A stretch of 64,000 bases of DNA from JBEDUK01 sp040414485. GTDB lineage: Bacteria > Actinomycetota > UBA4738. Of the stretch, positions 33,793 to 42,845 are shown piece after piece. Made by a program: the position numbers and the translations under genes. Numbering within the stretch: position 1 is the stretch's first letter; each line of letters opens with the position of its first letter. Location: positions 1 to 64,000 of the forward strand of contig JBEDUK010000072.1 in the NCBI GenBank assembly GCA_040414485.1, written 5' to 3'. The notes beneath the pieces are model-generated. The model did no database searches. It worked only from the letters and a program-made list of their open reading frames with translations, and was not told where the DNA came from.

Positions 33793-35349
33793 TCAGGCCG
33801 ACGCCGCCGATTCGCGCACTCGGCCCGTCGTCTCCGCCAGCGCCGCGTCGGCGCAACCCTGCTGAGGGCTCGGATGCGGCACGGCTCGGACGGTGATCGC
33901 GGTTCGGATCGTCGCGAACGAGACGATCGCGCCGAGCCAGCACAGGCCGGCCGCGATCACCATCGCCCGCTGGTAGCCCGCCTGGAACGCGGGGCCGCGG
34001 GTCGTCCCGTCGGTCGCGAACCCGGCCGCAACGGGAAGCAGCGCCACGGCCAGCAACCCCGCGATCCGGGACACGGCATTGTTCACGCCAGACCCGAGAC
34101 CCTTGTGCCGATCCTCGACCGCGGCCAGGACGGCGGTGGACAGGGGCGCGACGGTGAACGCCATCCCCAGGCCGAAGACCGCCACGCCGGGCACGACGTC
34201 TCGCCAGTACGAGCTGTCGGCATTCAGCCGGGACAGGAGGAGGAACCCGATCCCGGCGATCAACGGGCCGATCGTCATGGGGATCCTCGGCCCGATCCGC
34301 TGCGCAAGACGCCCCACTCGCGCGGACAGCACGAAGAGGAGCACGGTCAGCGGCCACAGGCTGGCGCCCGCCTGGAGCGCCGAATATCCCATCTCGGTCT
34401 GGAGCATGATCACCAGGAAGAACATCGCCCCGCCGAGCGCCCCGTAGACGAACAGCGTGGTGAGGTTCGCCCCGGTGAACTGCATCGAGCGGAAGATCTC
34501 GAGCGGCACCATGGGCTCGCGAACGCGGCTTTCGATGAAGGGAAATGCGATCAGCAGCAGCAGGCCGATCGTGCCCGCGGCCGCCACGGCGGGAGAACCC
34601 ATGCCACGCACCGGCCCCTCGATCAGCGCATACACGACGCCGGCCAGCCCGAGCGTGACCGCGCCCGCGCCGAGCACGTCCAGGCGCCGCCCGGCGTTCG
34701 GATCGCGGCTCTCCGGCACATGACGGATCGCGAGCACGACCGTGACGACGGCGATCGGCACGTTGATGAGGAACACCAGGCGCCACGATCCGGCGTCGAC
34801 CAGCCAGCCCCCAAGGAACGGCCCACCTGCGGTCGCGACGGCCGCCAGGCCCGACCACGCGCCGATCGCCGAGCCCCGGTCGCTCGGCCGGAAGACGGCG
34901 GCGATGATCGCCAGACTCTCCGGGACAAGGAGCGCGCCGCCCACGCCCTGAACGGCGCGGGCGGCGATCAGGAAGCCGGCGGTGGGCGCCACGCCGCACA
35001 GGACCGATGCCGAGGTGAACACCGCGATGCCGATCACGAACACCCTCTTGCGGCCGTGCAGGTCGCCCAGCGAGCCGCCGAGGAGCAGCAGCGAACCGAG
35101 CGTGAGCAGGTACGCCGTGATGGTCCACTGGAGCCCGGCCAGCCCCGTGTGGAAGGTCCTTCCGATCGTCGGGAGCGCCACGTTCACCACGGTGCCGTCC
35201 AGAAAGACCATCCCGGAGCCCAGCACCATGGTGGTGATCACCCACCACCCTTTCGGGGTGCCGTAGGCGACGTAGCCTCCTTCGTCCGGAGCGGATGGAA
35301 CGGCCGAAGCGGTGCCCGACACCGGCGCGGAATCGCTCGGCCCGCTCAC
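33793..35349 (-). CDS. MFS drug-type exporter, DHA2 (14-helix) family
   Basis: 518 aa from a GTG at 35349 that overlaps the EamA stop (GTGA). About 14 membrane helices. WVITTMVLGSGMVFLDGTVVNVALP is the DHA2 motif in helix 1, LGGSLGDLHGRKRVFVIGI the motif-A loop, and ARAVQGVGGALLVPESLAII motif B. GGPFLGGWLVDAGSWRLVFLINVP is the motif-C region. The substrate cannot be told from sequence. It is last in a minus-strand series after glcDEF and the EamA transporter, which may be only positional. Confidence 0.92.
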   Translation of the reverse strand: MSGPSDSAPVSGTASAVPSAPDEGGYVAYGTPKGWWVITTMVLGSGMVFLDGTVVNVALPTIGRTFHTGLAGLQWTITAYLLTLGSLLLLGGSLGDLHGRKRVFVIGIAVFTSASVLCGVAPTAGFLIAARAVQGVGGALLVPESLAIIAAVFRPSDRGSAIGAWSGLAAVATAGGPFLGGWLVDAGSWRLVFLINVPIAVVTVVLAIRHVPESRDPNAGRRLDVLGAGAVTLGLAGVVYALIEGPVRGMGSPAVAAAGTIGLLLLIAFPFIESRVREPMVPLEIFRSMQFTGANLTTLFVYGALGGAMFFLVIMLQTEMGYSALQAGASLWPLTVLLFVLSARVGRLAQRIGPRIPMTIGPLIAGIGFLLLSRLNADSSYWRDVVPGVAVFGLGMAFTVAPLSTAVLAAVEDRHKGLGSGVNNAVSRIAGLLAVALLPVAAGFATDGTTRGPAFQAGYQRAMVIAAGLCWLGAIVSFATIRTAITVRAVPHPSPQQGCADAALAETTGRVRESAASA

Positions 35350-36377
35350 GCCGATCGCTCCTCAGGTCCGTCCCAGGCTCCGGACGGGGCGGCGGCGGGC
35401 GCCGAGGGGGCCCGCTTCGCCCGTCTCGCGGCCATCCGCGGCGCGAGCCGCTCGGCCACCAGCACGCCCGCGAGCACCATCACCCCACCGACCACTCCCG
35501 CCGCGGTCAGCCGCTCCCCCAGGAACAGCGCCGCCCACGCCAGCGCGAACGGCGGCACGAGGTAGATGTATCCGGCCACGGTGGTCGCCTGCAGATGCCG
35601 CAGCGCCACGTACCACACCATGTACGCGAGCGCGGTGCAGCCGAATGCCAGGTATGCCAGCTGCAGCCAGTCCCCGCCGGTCAGGCCGGGCACGTCGCGG
35701 ATGGCCGCGGGCAATGTGAACGGGACGATGAGCAGCGCGGACAGCACCATGGTGAGTGCCGTCAAGCCGATCGGATCGTAGCGCTGAGCGGCAGGCTTGC
35801 CGACGACCGTGCTGACCGCCCACGCGGCCGGCGCGATCAGGACCACCAGCGCGCCGAGCAGGTTCTGCACGTGCAGCGATCCGCCGCCGGAGCCCCAGAT
35901 CACCAGGACGGCGACACCGGTCGCCGCGAGCGCGATACCCGCCGTGCGGATCGGCGTCAGCCGTTCGCCCAGGAACCGGACGGCGAGGATCGCCACGATC
36001 ACCGGCGTGCACGCCACGATCAGGCTCGCCACGCCGGCGGAGACGAACCGTTCGCCCTCGTTCAGCGCCAGGTGGTAGACGAGGCCGCCGAGGAGCGCCA
36101 TCACGCCCACGCGCCACCGGTCCTGACGTGCGATGCGCACGCGGCGCGTCAGCGCGATGGGGAGCATCGCGACCGCCGTCAGCGCGAACCGCAGCAGCGT
36201 GATCGACGGCGCGGAGATCCGGCCGGACGCGTCCAGGTTTCGGATCGCCACGAACGCACCGCCCCACAGCGCCGCCACGCCGAGGAGCGCGAGGTGGTAC
36301 GGCAGGGTCGAACGGGTGCGCGGAGAGGCCGAGACCAGCGATGACATCCTGCTTCGGCGCAACCGGAACGACCGCAC
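35346..36377 (-). CDS. EamA-family (DMT) transporter
   Basis: 343 aa from a GTG at 36377, three bases after the glcF stop with GGGGGA seven bases upstream; the ATG at 36347 is the alternative. Ten hydrophobic helices form two EamA repeats (first about 27-150, second about 160-300). ALWGGAFVAIRNLDASGRI starts the first repeat. VTAAGVVGGVMVLAGVLVAERL closes the second. The C-terminus is a low-complexity Ala/Pro tail. It exports or imports a small metabolite of unknown identity. Its tight spacing to glcF suggests co-transcription. Confidence 0.9.
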   Translation of the reverse strand: MRSFRLRRSRMSSLVSASPRTRSTLPYHLALLGVAALWGGAFVAIRNLDASGRISAPSITLLRFALTAVAMLPIALTRRVRIARQDRWRVGVMALLGGLVYHLALNEGERFVSAGVASLIVACTPVIVAILAVRFLGERLTPIRTAGIALAATGVAVLVIWGSGGGSLHVQNLLGALVVLIAPAAWAVSTVVGKPAAQRYDPIGLTALTMVLSALLIVPFTLPAAIRDVPGLTGGDWLQLAYLAFGCTALAYMVWYVALRHLQATTVAGYIYLVPPFALAWAALFLGERLTAAGVVGGVMVLAGVLVAERLAPRMAARRAKRAPSAPAAAPSGAWDGPEERSA

Positions 36378-36380
36378 CGG

Positions 36381-37676
36381 CTATTCCCCCTGTCCCCGCG
36401 GCAGACCGGCGCCGCGGAGGGAAGCATCCAGGACCTCGACCGGATGGATCACCGGGAGCGGGCGGCCGAGCCGGCGCAGGTGCGACGCCAGTTGGAGGGC
36501 GCACCCGGGGTTCGCGGTCACCAGGGCCTGCGGGTGCGCGTCGAGGACGTTGCGGGCCTTGCGCTCGCCGAGCGCCGACGCCGGTTCGGGCTGGACGATG
36601 TTGTAGATGCCGGCCGAGCCGCAGCAGAGTTCGGGCTCCGCGATCTCCTTGACGGTCAGGCCGGGGATCGAAGCGAGCACGCGGCGCGGCTGGCTCCGGA
36701 CGCCCTGGGCGTGAGCGAGGTGGCACGCGTCCTGATACGCCACGGTGGCCTCGATCGGGTGTCGCAGCGCGGCCGGCCCGAGCTCGTCCAGGAACTCGCA
36801 CACGTCCCGAACGCGGCCGGCGAACCTCTCGGCCCTGTCCGCATACGCCGCGTCGTCGCGCAGCAGCGAGCCGTACTCCTTCATCGCGGACCCGCAGCCG
36901 GCGGCGTTCACCACCACCGCGTCGACGCCGGCACGGTCGAACGCGTCGATCGTGCGGCGTGCGAACGCCATGGCTTCCTGCTCCCGGCCGGCGTGAAGGC
37001 TCAGCGCGCCGCAGCATGATTGGTCAGGTGGGTTCACCACTTCGCATCCCTCGGCGGAGAGGACCCGAGCGGTGGCCCCGTTGACGTGGCCGAAGAACAC
37101 CCGCTGCACGCAGCCCGCGAGCATGCCGACCATGGCCCGCCGCGTGCCTCGCGCCGGAACGACGGCCGGCACCGTCCCGACGGGGCCCCCACCGGTCGCC
37201 GGGGCAAGCGACTCCAGCGCACGCAGCCCCGCAGGCAGCGCGATTCGCTTCGAAATCCGATCCACCCCGAGTGCGCGAGATGCGCGCAGCGCGCGACGTG
37301 CCCAGGTCAACCGGGCCGGATACGGCGCGACGGCGAACACCATGGCCCGCATCAGACGTTCCTTCACCGGGCGACGGGCGTGGCGTTCCACCTGCGCGCG
37401 GGTCGCTTCCAGCACCACGTCGTAGCGCACGCCGGACGGGCACGCGGTCACGCACGCCATGCATCCGAGGCAGGCGTCGAAGTGATCGACCATCTGGTCC
37501 GTCATCGGTTCGCCGTCCAGGCCGACGCTCATCAGGTGGATGCGTCCGCGGGGTGAGTCCATCTCCTCGCCCCAGAGCACGAACGTCGGACACGTCGGAA
37601 GGCAGAACCCGCACCGGATGCAGGAGTCCAGCACCTGCCGGTCGGGCGGCCGCACCGCATCGAACGCACCCAGCAC
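36381..37676 (-). CDS. glcF: Glycolate oxidase iron-sulfur subunit
   Basis: 431 aa from a GTG at 37676, chosen for AGGGGG six bases upstream and an 11-base gap to glcE; the open frame continues far upstream as shadow. Two [4Fe-4S] motifs sit near the N-terminus: CIRCGFCLPTCP and CLGCMACVTACP. Two CCG domains follow, with QSCCGALSLHAG and ELCCGSAGIYN, and NAAGCGSAMKEYG between them. It passes electrons from the GlcD/GlcE flavoproteins to the quinone pool during oxidation of glycolate (or D-lactate) to glyoxylate (pyruvate). Confidence 0.92.
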   Translation of the reverse strand: MLGAFDAVRPPDRQVLDSCIRCGFCLPTCPTFVLWGEEMDSPRGRIHLMSVGLDGEPMTDQMVDHFDACLGCMACVTACPSGVRYDVVLEATRAQVERHARRPVKERLMRAMVFAVAPYPARLTWARRALRASRALGVDRISKRIALPAGLRALESLAPATGGGPVGTVPAVVPARGTRRAMVGMLAGCVQRVFFGHVNGATARVLSAEGCEVVNPPDQSCCGALSLHAGREQEAMAFARRTIDAFDRAGVDAVVVNAAGCGSAMKEYGSLLRDDAAYADRAERFAGRVRDVCEFLDELGPAALRHPIEATVAYQDACHLAHAQGVRSQPRRVLASIPGLTVKEIAEPELCCGSAGIYNIVQPEPASALGERKARNVLDAHPQALVTANPGCALQLASHLRRLGRPLPVIHPVEVLDASLRGAGLPRGQGE

Positions 37677-37687
37677 GGCCGTCCCCC

Positions 37688-38968
37688 TCAGATCCCGCCC
37701 ACGAAGCGGCCCGGGCTCATCGTCCGCGTCGGATCGAACCGCTCCTTCACCCGACGCATGAGACCAATCGCGTCCCCCGGCGGACCCCACGGATCGACCG
37801 CGGCCTTGACCTCCACCGGCGCGTCGAGCACGACGGCGCTCCCGCCGACCCGCTCGGCGAAGGAGCGCACGGCGCGCACGGCCGCGCCAGCCCGATCCGC
37901 CGTCGAAGGTGCGAGGTCGACGAACATCACACCTGACGCGGCGTGACACGAAAGTGCAGGCGGGCGGCCCTCCCCCGCCGCGTCCCACGCCGCTCGAACG
38001 GCCGAGGCGAGCGCCGCTGGTGGATGCGCGACCTTCACGCGCGTCGCGCCGGCCGGAAGTGTCACCGGTTCGTCTTCGAGGTCGGGTCGCACATCCGGCG
38101 GCCCGATCCCCTGGCCCGTCGGGTGACCCAACAGGGACATGACCCGGTCCGTCTGTGCCCGGACGCCGGGTTCGGTTCCTTCGAAGCCCGCGCGGAGCGT
38201 TCCGCTCACCGAAGGCCCGCCGCCCCACCGCAGTTCGACCGTGGCCGGATCGAGGGGTCGAGATACCGCGAGCCGGACCGCCGCATACGCCGCCTCGGGA
38301 GTCGCGACCTCGACTTCGACCGTGTGGCTGGCCTCCGGTGACGGGTGCAGCCGAAACGTCAGCTCGGCGATCAGGCCGAGGGTTCCGAACGACCCGGCGA
38401 ACAGCTTGCCCAGGTCGTAGCCCGCGACGTTCTTCACCACGCGGCCGCCCGCCCGGGCGACCGTCCCGTCCGAGAGCACCACCGTGATCCCGATCAGCAG
38501 GTCCCTCGGCGTTCCGTACCGGAGCCGCCGGGGACCGGAGGCCGCCGCTGCGGTCACGCCGCCGACCGTCGCCCCTTCCCGCGAAGGAGGATCCAACGCA
38601 AGCATCTGGCGGGCTCCGGCGAGTCGCTCCTGCAGCCGGTCGAACGGGCAGCCGGCCTGAACGACGGCAACCAGGTCACCAGCCGCATGATCGAGCACGG
38701 CGTCCATCCGCGCGGTCGAGACGATCACGTGGGCCCGTTCGGGCGGAGCGCCCCACGCGAGCTTCGTTCCCCCTCCCCGCGGGACGACCGTCAGGCCCCG
38801 CGCCGAACACATCGCCAGGAGCGCCGACGCCTCGGCCATCGAAGCCGGCTCGGCGACGACGGCGGGCTGAACGCCCAGCACCGCGTCGGCCGGCGTGGCG
38901 TCGCGCGCGCCGCCGGCCCCAAGGACATCGCGGACCGCCGCGATGGGTGAGGTGGTGGTCGCCGGCAC
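37688..38968 (-). CDS. glcE: Glycolate oxidase FAD-binding subunit GlcE
   Basis: 426 aa from a GTG at 38968, chosen for AGGAG seven bases upstream and for its position after the glcD stop (38995). The PCMH-type FAD domain has GLTVVPRGGGTKLAWGAPP, ATVGGVTAAAASGPRRLRYG and RVVKNVAGYDLGKLFAGSFG, the last being typical of GlcE. The C-terminus ends in RFDPTRTMSPGRFVGG. It lacks the longer C-terminal oxidase domain of GlcD and works as its partner in the glycolate dehydrogenase complex. Confidence 0.93.
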   Translation of the reverse strand: MPATTTSPIAAVRDVLGAGGARDATPADAVLGVQPAVVAEPASMAEASALLAMCSARGLTVVPRGGGTKLAWGAPPERAHVIVSTARMDAVLDHAAGDLVAVVQAGCPFDRLQERLAGARQMLALDPPSREGATVGGVTAAAASGPRRLRYGTPRDLLIGITVVLSDGTVARAGGRVVKNVAGYDLGKLFAGSFGTLGLIAELTFRLHPSPEASHTVEVEVATPEAAYAAVRLAVSRPLDPATVELRWGGGPSVSGTLRAGFEGTEPGVRAQTDRVMSLLGHPTGQGIGPPDVRPDLEDEPVTLPAGATRVKVAHPPAALASAVRAAWDAAGEGRPPALSCHAASGVMFVDLAPSTADRAGAAVRAVRSFAERVGGSAVVLDAPVEVKAAVDPWGPPGDAIGLMRRVKERFDPTRTMSPGRFVGGI

Positions 38969-38994
38969 CGCTGCGCTCCTTTCCGCGATGTCCC

Positions 38995-40467
38995 CTACAT
39001 CCGTTCGGCGACGCCGGCGCGCTCGAGCGGGTGCTGCCGGTACGGCCCCGGCGCCTCGCCGCACAGGCGTGGCGTGGGGAACACCTTGTCCGGGTTCGCC
39101 AGCCTCCCCGGGTCGAACGCGCACTTGACCAGTTGCATCGTGGCCAGATCGTCCGGCCCGAACATCTTCGCCATGTCCTTCATCTTGTCCTTGCCCACGC
39201 CGTGCTCGCCGGTGATCGAACCACCGAGCGCCAGACACGCGGCCAGGATGTCGCGGGCCAGGTCGGTGGCGCGTTCGGGTTCGCCGGGGACGCTCGCGTC
39301 GAACAGCACCAGCGGATGGAGGTTCCCGTCCCCGGCATGGAAGACGTTCGCCACTCGCAGGCGGTGCTCGGCCGCCAGTTCGGCGATGCGCTGAAGCGCC
39401 TCGGGCAGCGCAGTTCGCGGCACGACGCCGTCCTGCACGTAGTAGTCGCGGGCGATCCGTCCCATCGCGGCGAACGCGGACTTCCGCCCCTTCCAGAACA
39501 GGGCCCGCTCGGCCTCGTCGCGAGCAAGCCGGATGTCGAACGCCCCGCGGTCGCGGCAGACGGCCTCGACGCGCTCGGAGAGGTGCTCGACCTCCTCGCG
39601 CGCGCCGTCCAGTTCGACGAGCAGCACGGCGCCGGCGCCGGGCGGGTATTCGACATGAACCGCTGCCTCGGCGGCCTCCATGGCCAGCGGATCCATCATC
39701 TCGACGGCCGCGGGCACGACCCCCGCGCCGATGATCCTGGACACGGCCTCGCCGGACGCGTCGATCGTGGCGAACGCGGCCTGGAGCGTGGTCACCGCCT
39801 CCGGCTTCGGGACCACCTTGACCGTCACGCGGGTGGCGACCCCGAGCGTGCCCTCGGAGCCGACGAAGGCGCCGAGGAGGTCGTATCCGGGCGGGTCGGG
39901 CGAGATGCCGTCCCCGCCCAGGTGGACCGTTGCTCCGTCCGGAAGGACCACCTCGAGCGCGGTCACGTGGTGCGTCGTGAAGCCGTACTTGAGGCAGTGC
40001 GCGCCGCCCGAGTTCTCGGCGACGTTGCCCCCGATCGCGCAGACCACCTGGGACGAAGGATCCGGCGCGTACATGAGCCCTTCCGCTGATACGGCGCCGG
40101 TCACCTCAAGGTTCGTCACACCCGGCTCGACGACCACGCGGCGGTTCGGGAGATCGACGTCGACGACGCTTCGCATGCGCGTGAGCGTGATCAGGACGCC
40201 GTCTTCGATCGGCAGCGCGCCTGCGGAGAGGCCCGTCCCGGCGCCCCGGACGACGAACGGCGTGCGGGTTCCGTGGCAGGCCCGTACGACGGCCTGTACC
40301 TGTTCAGCGGTTGCGGGCAGGACGACCAGCCCGGGGATCACGGCGTGGTTCGCGAGCGCGTCGGACTCATAGGTGCGGCGCTCGGTGCGTTCGGTGATGA
40401 CGTGCTCGGGGCCGACGATGTCGGCCAGGCGCCGCGCGAGGCCACTCAGCGATGCGGACGTGGACAC
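38995..40467 (-). CDS. glcD: Glycolate oxidase/dehydrogenase catalytic flavoprotein
   Basis: 490 aa from a GTG at 40467. The FAD-binding domain has TPFVVRGAGTGLSAGALPIEDG, CAIGGNVAENSGGAHCLKYG and PPGYDLLGAFVGSEGTLGVAT. The C-terminal domain carries VFHAGDGNLHPLVLFD and GEHGVGKDKM, with the conserved histidines of the GlcD/D-LDH family. It oxidises glycolate or another 2-hydroxyacid. Together with GlcE and GlcF it forms a three-subunit enzyme. The glyoxylate product could be used by the aminotransferase at 50813. An 18-base palindrome lies 2 bases before its start. Confidence 0.94.
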   Translation of the reverse strand: MSTSASLSGLARRLADIVGPEHVITERTERRTYESDALANHAVIPGLVVLPATAEQVQAVVRACHGTRTPFVVRGAGTGLSAGALPIEDGVLITLTRMRSVVDVDLPNRRVVVEPGVTNLEVTGAVSAEGLMYAPDPSSQVVCAIGGNVAENSGGAHCLKYGFTTHHVTALEVVLPDGATVHLGGDGISPDPPGYDLLGAFVGSEGTLGVATRVTVKVVPKPEAVTTLQAAFATIDASGEAVSRIIGAGVVPAAVEMMDPLAMEAAEAAVHVEYPPGAGAVLLVELDGAREEVEHLSERVEAVCRDRGAFDIRLARDEAERALFWKGRKSAFAAMGRIARDYYVQDGVVPRTALPEALQRIAELAAEHRLRVANVFHAGDGNLHPLVLFDASVPGEPERATDLARDILAACLALGGSITGEHGVGKDKMKDMAKMFGPDDLATMQLVKCAFDPGRLANPDKVFPTPRLCGEAPGPYRQHPLERAGVAERM

Positions 40468-41303
40468 CTGCGGAGGATATCCTCCGCGCAGCGTTGGACG
40501 AGCGAGTGGGCGTGGGGGCAGCGGCCGTGGACGTCGCCGATCTGGATGCGGTCGTCCTGATGACGATCGCGAACCTGGCGACGGCGGTCACTGCCGCGGC
40601 GGAACGAAGCGGCAAGCCGACCCGCCGGTGGGACGACCTGGCGGCAGCGGACCTGGGGCTGGCGCTGGCAGCGCCACCGAACGGCGTGGTGGCCCTGCGG
40701 CCGTTCGCCCCCGACGAGGTCCCAGGGATGCTCTCGCGGGTCGACGCGTTCTTCGAAGGGCATCGCGGCGGTGGCTGGCAGATCTGGAGTCCCTGGCCAC
40801 TGGGCGACCTGTCCGGGGCCGGCTACGAATCGTTTCGGATCCCCTGCATGTTCCGGCCCGCCGGGTTGAGTTCCGAAGGCTCCCGCATGGCTCCGGCAGG
40901 TCTGGAGATCCGCGACATTCATTCGGCGGACGGCCTCCGCGACAGCGAGGCGCTGCTGATCGAGGCCTACGACGTGCCGAACACCGAGCCGGGCTCGATC
41001 TACGGCCCGGGCGTGCTGGAGGACCCGTCGTATCGGTTGTGGGTGGGCTACGCGGACGGCGCGCCGGTCAGCACGTCCACGGCATATCTGTCCGGCGGTG
41101 TGGTGGGCGTCTACAACGTGGCGACGGCGATCGCCGCCCGGGGCAGTGGTTTCGGCGAGGCGCTGACGTGGCGGGCGACGCTCGCCGACCCGTCGCTTCC
41201 CGCGGTCCTGGAGTCCAGCGCCATGGGCCGGCCGATCTACGAGCGGATGGGCTATCGCATCACGACCTGGTGCGAGGTCTGGGAGCGCGCCGTTCAGCGC
41301 TGA
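40452..41303 (+). CDS. GNAT-family N-acetyltransferase
   Basis: 283 aa from the ATG at 40452, which overlaps the divergent glcD start by 16 bases; a later GTG near 40506 would avoid both the overlap and the palindrome. The N-terminal half (about 1-140) is a poorly conserved helical region. The C-terminal GNAT domain (about 145-275) has LIEAYDVPNTEPGSIYG, YRLWVGYADGAPVSTSTAYL, VGVYNVATAIAARGSGFGEAL (the acetyl-CoA loop, with A-R-G-S-G-F-G in place of the usual R-G-x-G-x-G) and PIYERMGYRIT near the end. The acceptor is unknown. Confidence 0.8.
   Translation: MRTWTPAEDILRAALDERVGVGAAAVDVADLDAVVLMTIANLATAVTAAAERSGKPTRRWDDLAAADLGLALAAPPNGVVALRPFAPDEVPGMLSRVDAFFEGHRGGGWQIWSPWPLGDLSGAGYESFRIPCMFRPAGLSSEGSRMAPAGLEIRDIHSADGLRDSEALLIEAYDVPNTEPGSIYGPGVLEDPSYRLWVGYADGAPVSTSTAYLSGGVVGVYNVATAIAARGSGFGEALTWRATLADPSLPAVLESSAMGRPIYERMGYRITTWCEVWERAVQR
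40470..40487. promoter_or_regulatory. 18-bp perfect palindrome at the glcD start
   Basis: GCGGAGGAT-ATCCTCCGC is a perfect 18-base dyad. It lies directly upstream of the glcD GTG (40467) and within the first codons of the divergent GNAT gene if that starts at 40452. It places GGAGG on both strands; for glcD the distance (13 bases) is long for a Shine-Dalgarno. A repressor or activator site for the glycolate operon is a reasonable inference. Confidence 0.45.
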
Positions 41304-41367
41304 GGCTCGAATATGCTAGCCTGGTTTGTTACACGGGAGGGCCGTTTCCGCAGGTCACGGGCCTCGC

Positions 41368-41440
41368 GGTCCCATCGTCTAGGGGCCTAGGACACCACCC
41401 TCTCAAGGTGGAGACACGGGTTCGAATCCCGTTGGGACTA
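41368..41440 (+). tRNA. tRNA-Glu (anticodon CTC)
   Basis: The sequence folds into a full cloverleaf of 73 bases. The 7-bp acceptor is GGTCCCA with TGGGACT (first pair G-U). The D arm is followed by anticodon stem CCACC/GGTGG with loop CTCTCAA (anticodon CTC). The T arm is ACGGG-TTCGAAT-CCCGT and the discriminator is A. CCA is not encoded (ACTCC follows). The TCGTCTAG..CCTAGGAC D-arm wording is characteristic of bacterial tRNA-Glu. It stands alone; no integrase or attachment repeat was seen beside it. Confidence 0.93.
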
Positions 41441-41519
41441 CTCCACGAAACCGCAGGTCAGATAGCAGATGCGTGTCGCTCCTGATCGACAACCTGCTTA
41501 GGACCGGCCCATCCCTCGA

Positions 41520-42167
41520 TCAGCCAGAGGCGACGAGCAGGCCGTGCAGCTGGACGGCTTGTGACTTGCTGGCCAGGGCGATCTGGACGCCACGCCCTGA
41601 TATCGCGCTGCCTGCTTTTGGAGCCTCCCAGAGCTTACTGGCGACGATAAGGCCGACGGCGTCTCCAGCGTCATGGGCCTGCCTGATGATCGCGGTCACC
41701 TGCGGCACATCGGCAGTGGAGAACGTGACCACGAATCCGTAGGTGGCGGGCACATCCGGCATGCCCGATGGGGCCGGGTACGTGCTGACCGGGGAGACCG
41801 CTGCGGAAGGGATCGTCACGATCGAACCGATCGGACGGTAGCACGCAACGCCGACGGGCAAGCGAGAGGTGGCGGCGGGCGTGGAAGGGGTGTCCTGGCC
41901 CACGGGCTGCGCGGAGGCGGGGGCCGCCCACGGCACGCCCAGGGCCAGCCCGTAGAGGTTGACTGTCTGGGGCGGGCACTTGCCCGTTGGAGGGGCGGGC
42001 TGGAACCGCACGACCTGCAGGGTGATCGGTGCCGTCAGACGGCTTACTGATGCTTGCGCGACCGCTGGGGCGTGATTGCTGCAATCGGTAAGGGCGAGCA
42101 TGATGCCGACGAAGGCCAGTGCGCCGGCCAGGACAGGCAACGGCCGGGGTGCGGGCTGGAACGGCAT
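41520..42167 (-). CDS. Small secreted protein with a SecDF P1-head-like domain
   Basis: 215 aa. The N-terminus (LPVLAGALAFVGIMLALTDC) is a signal peptide ending at a cysteine; ALTDC is an imperfect lipobox, so lipidation is possible but not certain. The middle is Pro/Ala/Ser-rich with a CPPQTV segment and a CYRP segment. The last 75 residues (YGFVVTFSTADVPQVTAII; VGLIVASKLWEAPKAGSAIS; GRGVQIALASKSQA) recall the P1 head of SecD, where a strand-rich unit ends in V-I-S-A-P-x-I and a glycine-rich turn. There are no SecD membrane helices. Function unknown; the domain call is from pattern memory. Confidence 0.6.
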   Translation of the reverse strand: MPFQPAPRPLPVLAGALAFVGIMLALTDCSNHAPAVAQASVSRLTAPITLQVVRFQPAPPTGKCPPQTVNLYGLALGVPWAAPASAQPVGQDTPSTPAATSRLPVGVACYRPIGSIVTIPSAAVSPVSTYPAPSGMPDVPATYGFVVTFSTADVPQVTAIIRQAHDAGDAVGLIVASKLWEAPKAGSAISGRGVQIALASKSQAVQLHGLLVASG

Positions 42168-42342
42168 GTCGTTGATCCTCTCCCATCCGGCGAGGTTTCG
42201 CGGACCGAATGTAGGCGTAACTCATGGCCGGCGCGGTCGTGACCGACGAGACTGCGCCTCAATATGCATCGCGCCGCCGCCGATGAAAGAGACACCGGCT
42301 ACGTCGGCGCGAACGGAATCGCGCCCAAGGAGGAGTCCGTTC

Positions 42343-42837
42343 ATGTTGACCACGAAGAGATTGTTCGTCGTGGCGCTGACGACCTGCGCCCTGTTCGTAC
42401 CGGCCTCCGTCGCCTTCGCGCGAGGCGGCGGTTGGCAACCCGCCGACCTCCAGCCGTTCGACGCGGCGTGCGGCTCCACGGTCGTCCACGTTACGATCCC
42501 GGTCGATCGCGAGTACGTTCGGGAGGTCGACCAGACGGACGGCACCGTCCTGTTGGAATTCACCGGGTTCGTTTCGGTGAACTACGCGACCGACGACGGC
42601 GCGTCGCTCACGGTGAACTCCTCGGGTCCCACCAAGATCTACAACCGGCCGAACGGTGACGTCGAGTTCGTCGCTCGCGGAGCCGTCACGGGACCCGCGC
42701 CGCTGCCGGGGCTTCCGGATCTCATCTGGACCGCGGGGCGCGGCGACCTGATCTTCCATCCGGACGGGTCGGTCACGGTTCTCAAGTTCCCGCACAGGCT
42801 GGTCGACATCTGCGCGGAACTCGGGCTGGACGGCTGA
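42343..42837 (+). CDS. Small secreted protein, unknown function
   Basis: 164 aa from the ATG at 42343, with a strong AAGGAGG eight to nine bases upstream that decides the start over a longer open frame. MLTTKRLFVVALTTCALFVPASVAFA is a classical signal peptide (in pieces). The mature part of about 138 residues is beta-rich with two cysteines (AACGSTVV, VDICAEL) that could form a disulfide and a repeated G-x-hydrophobic pattern (GTVLLEFTGFVSVNYATDDG; GDLIFHPDGSVTVLKF). No family recognised. It stands alone on the plus strand. Confidence 0.7.
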   Translation: MLTTKRLFVVALTTCALFVPASVAFARGGGWQPADLQPFDAACGSTVVHVTIPVDREYVREVDQTDGTVLLEFTGFVSVNYATDDGASLTVNSSGPTKIYNRPNGDVEFVARGAVTGPAPLPGLPDLIWTAGRGDLIFHPDGSVTVLKFPHRLVDICAELGLDG

Positions 42838-42845
42838 TCCGCGAC

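Noticed and set aside
41304..42200. tRNA-adjacent region as an integration site for a genomic island
   Set aside because: No integrase, no repeat of the tRNA 3' end and no mobile gene was found downstream; the neighbours look chromosomal.
42240..42342. Possible riboswitch in the leader of the secreted protein at 42343
   Set aside because: The leader is GC-rich and can fold, but I could not match it to any riboswitch consensus and the gene gives no metabolic hint.
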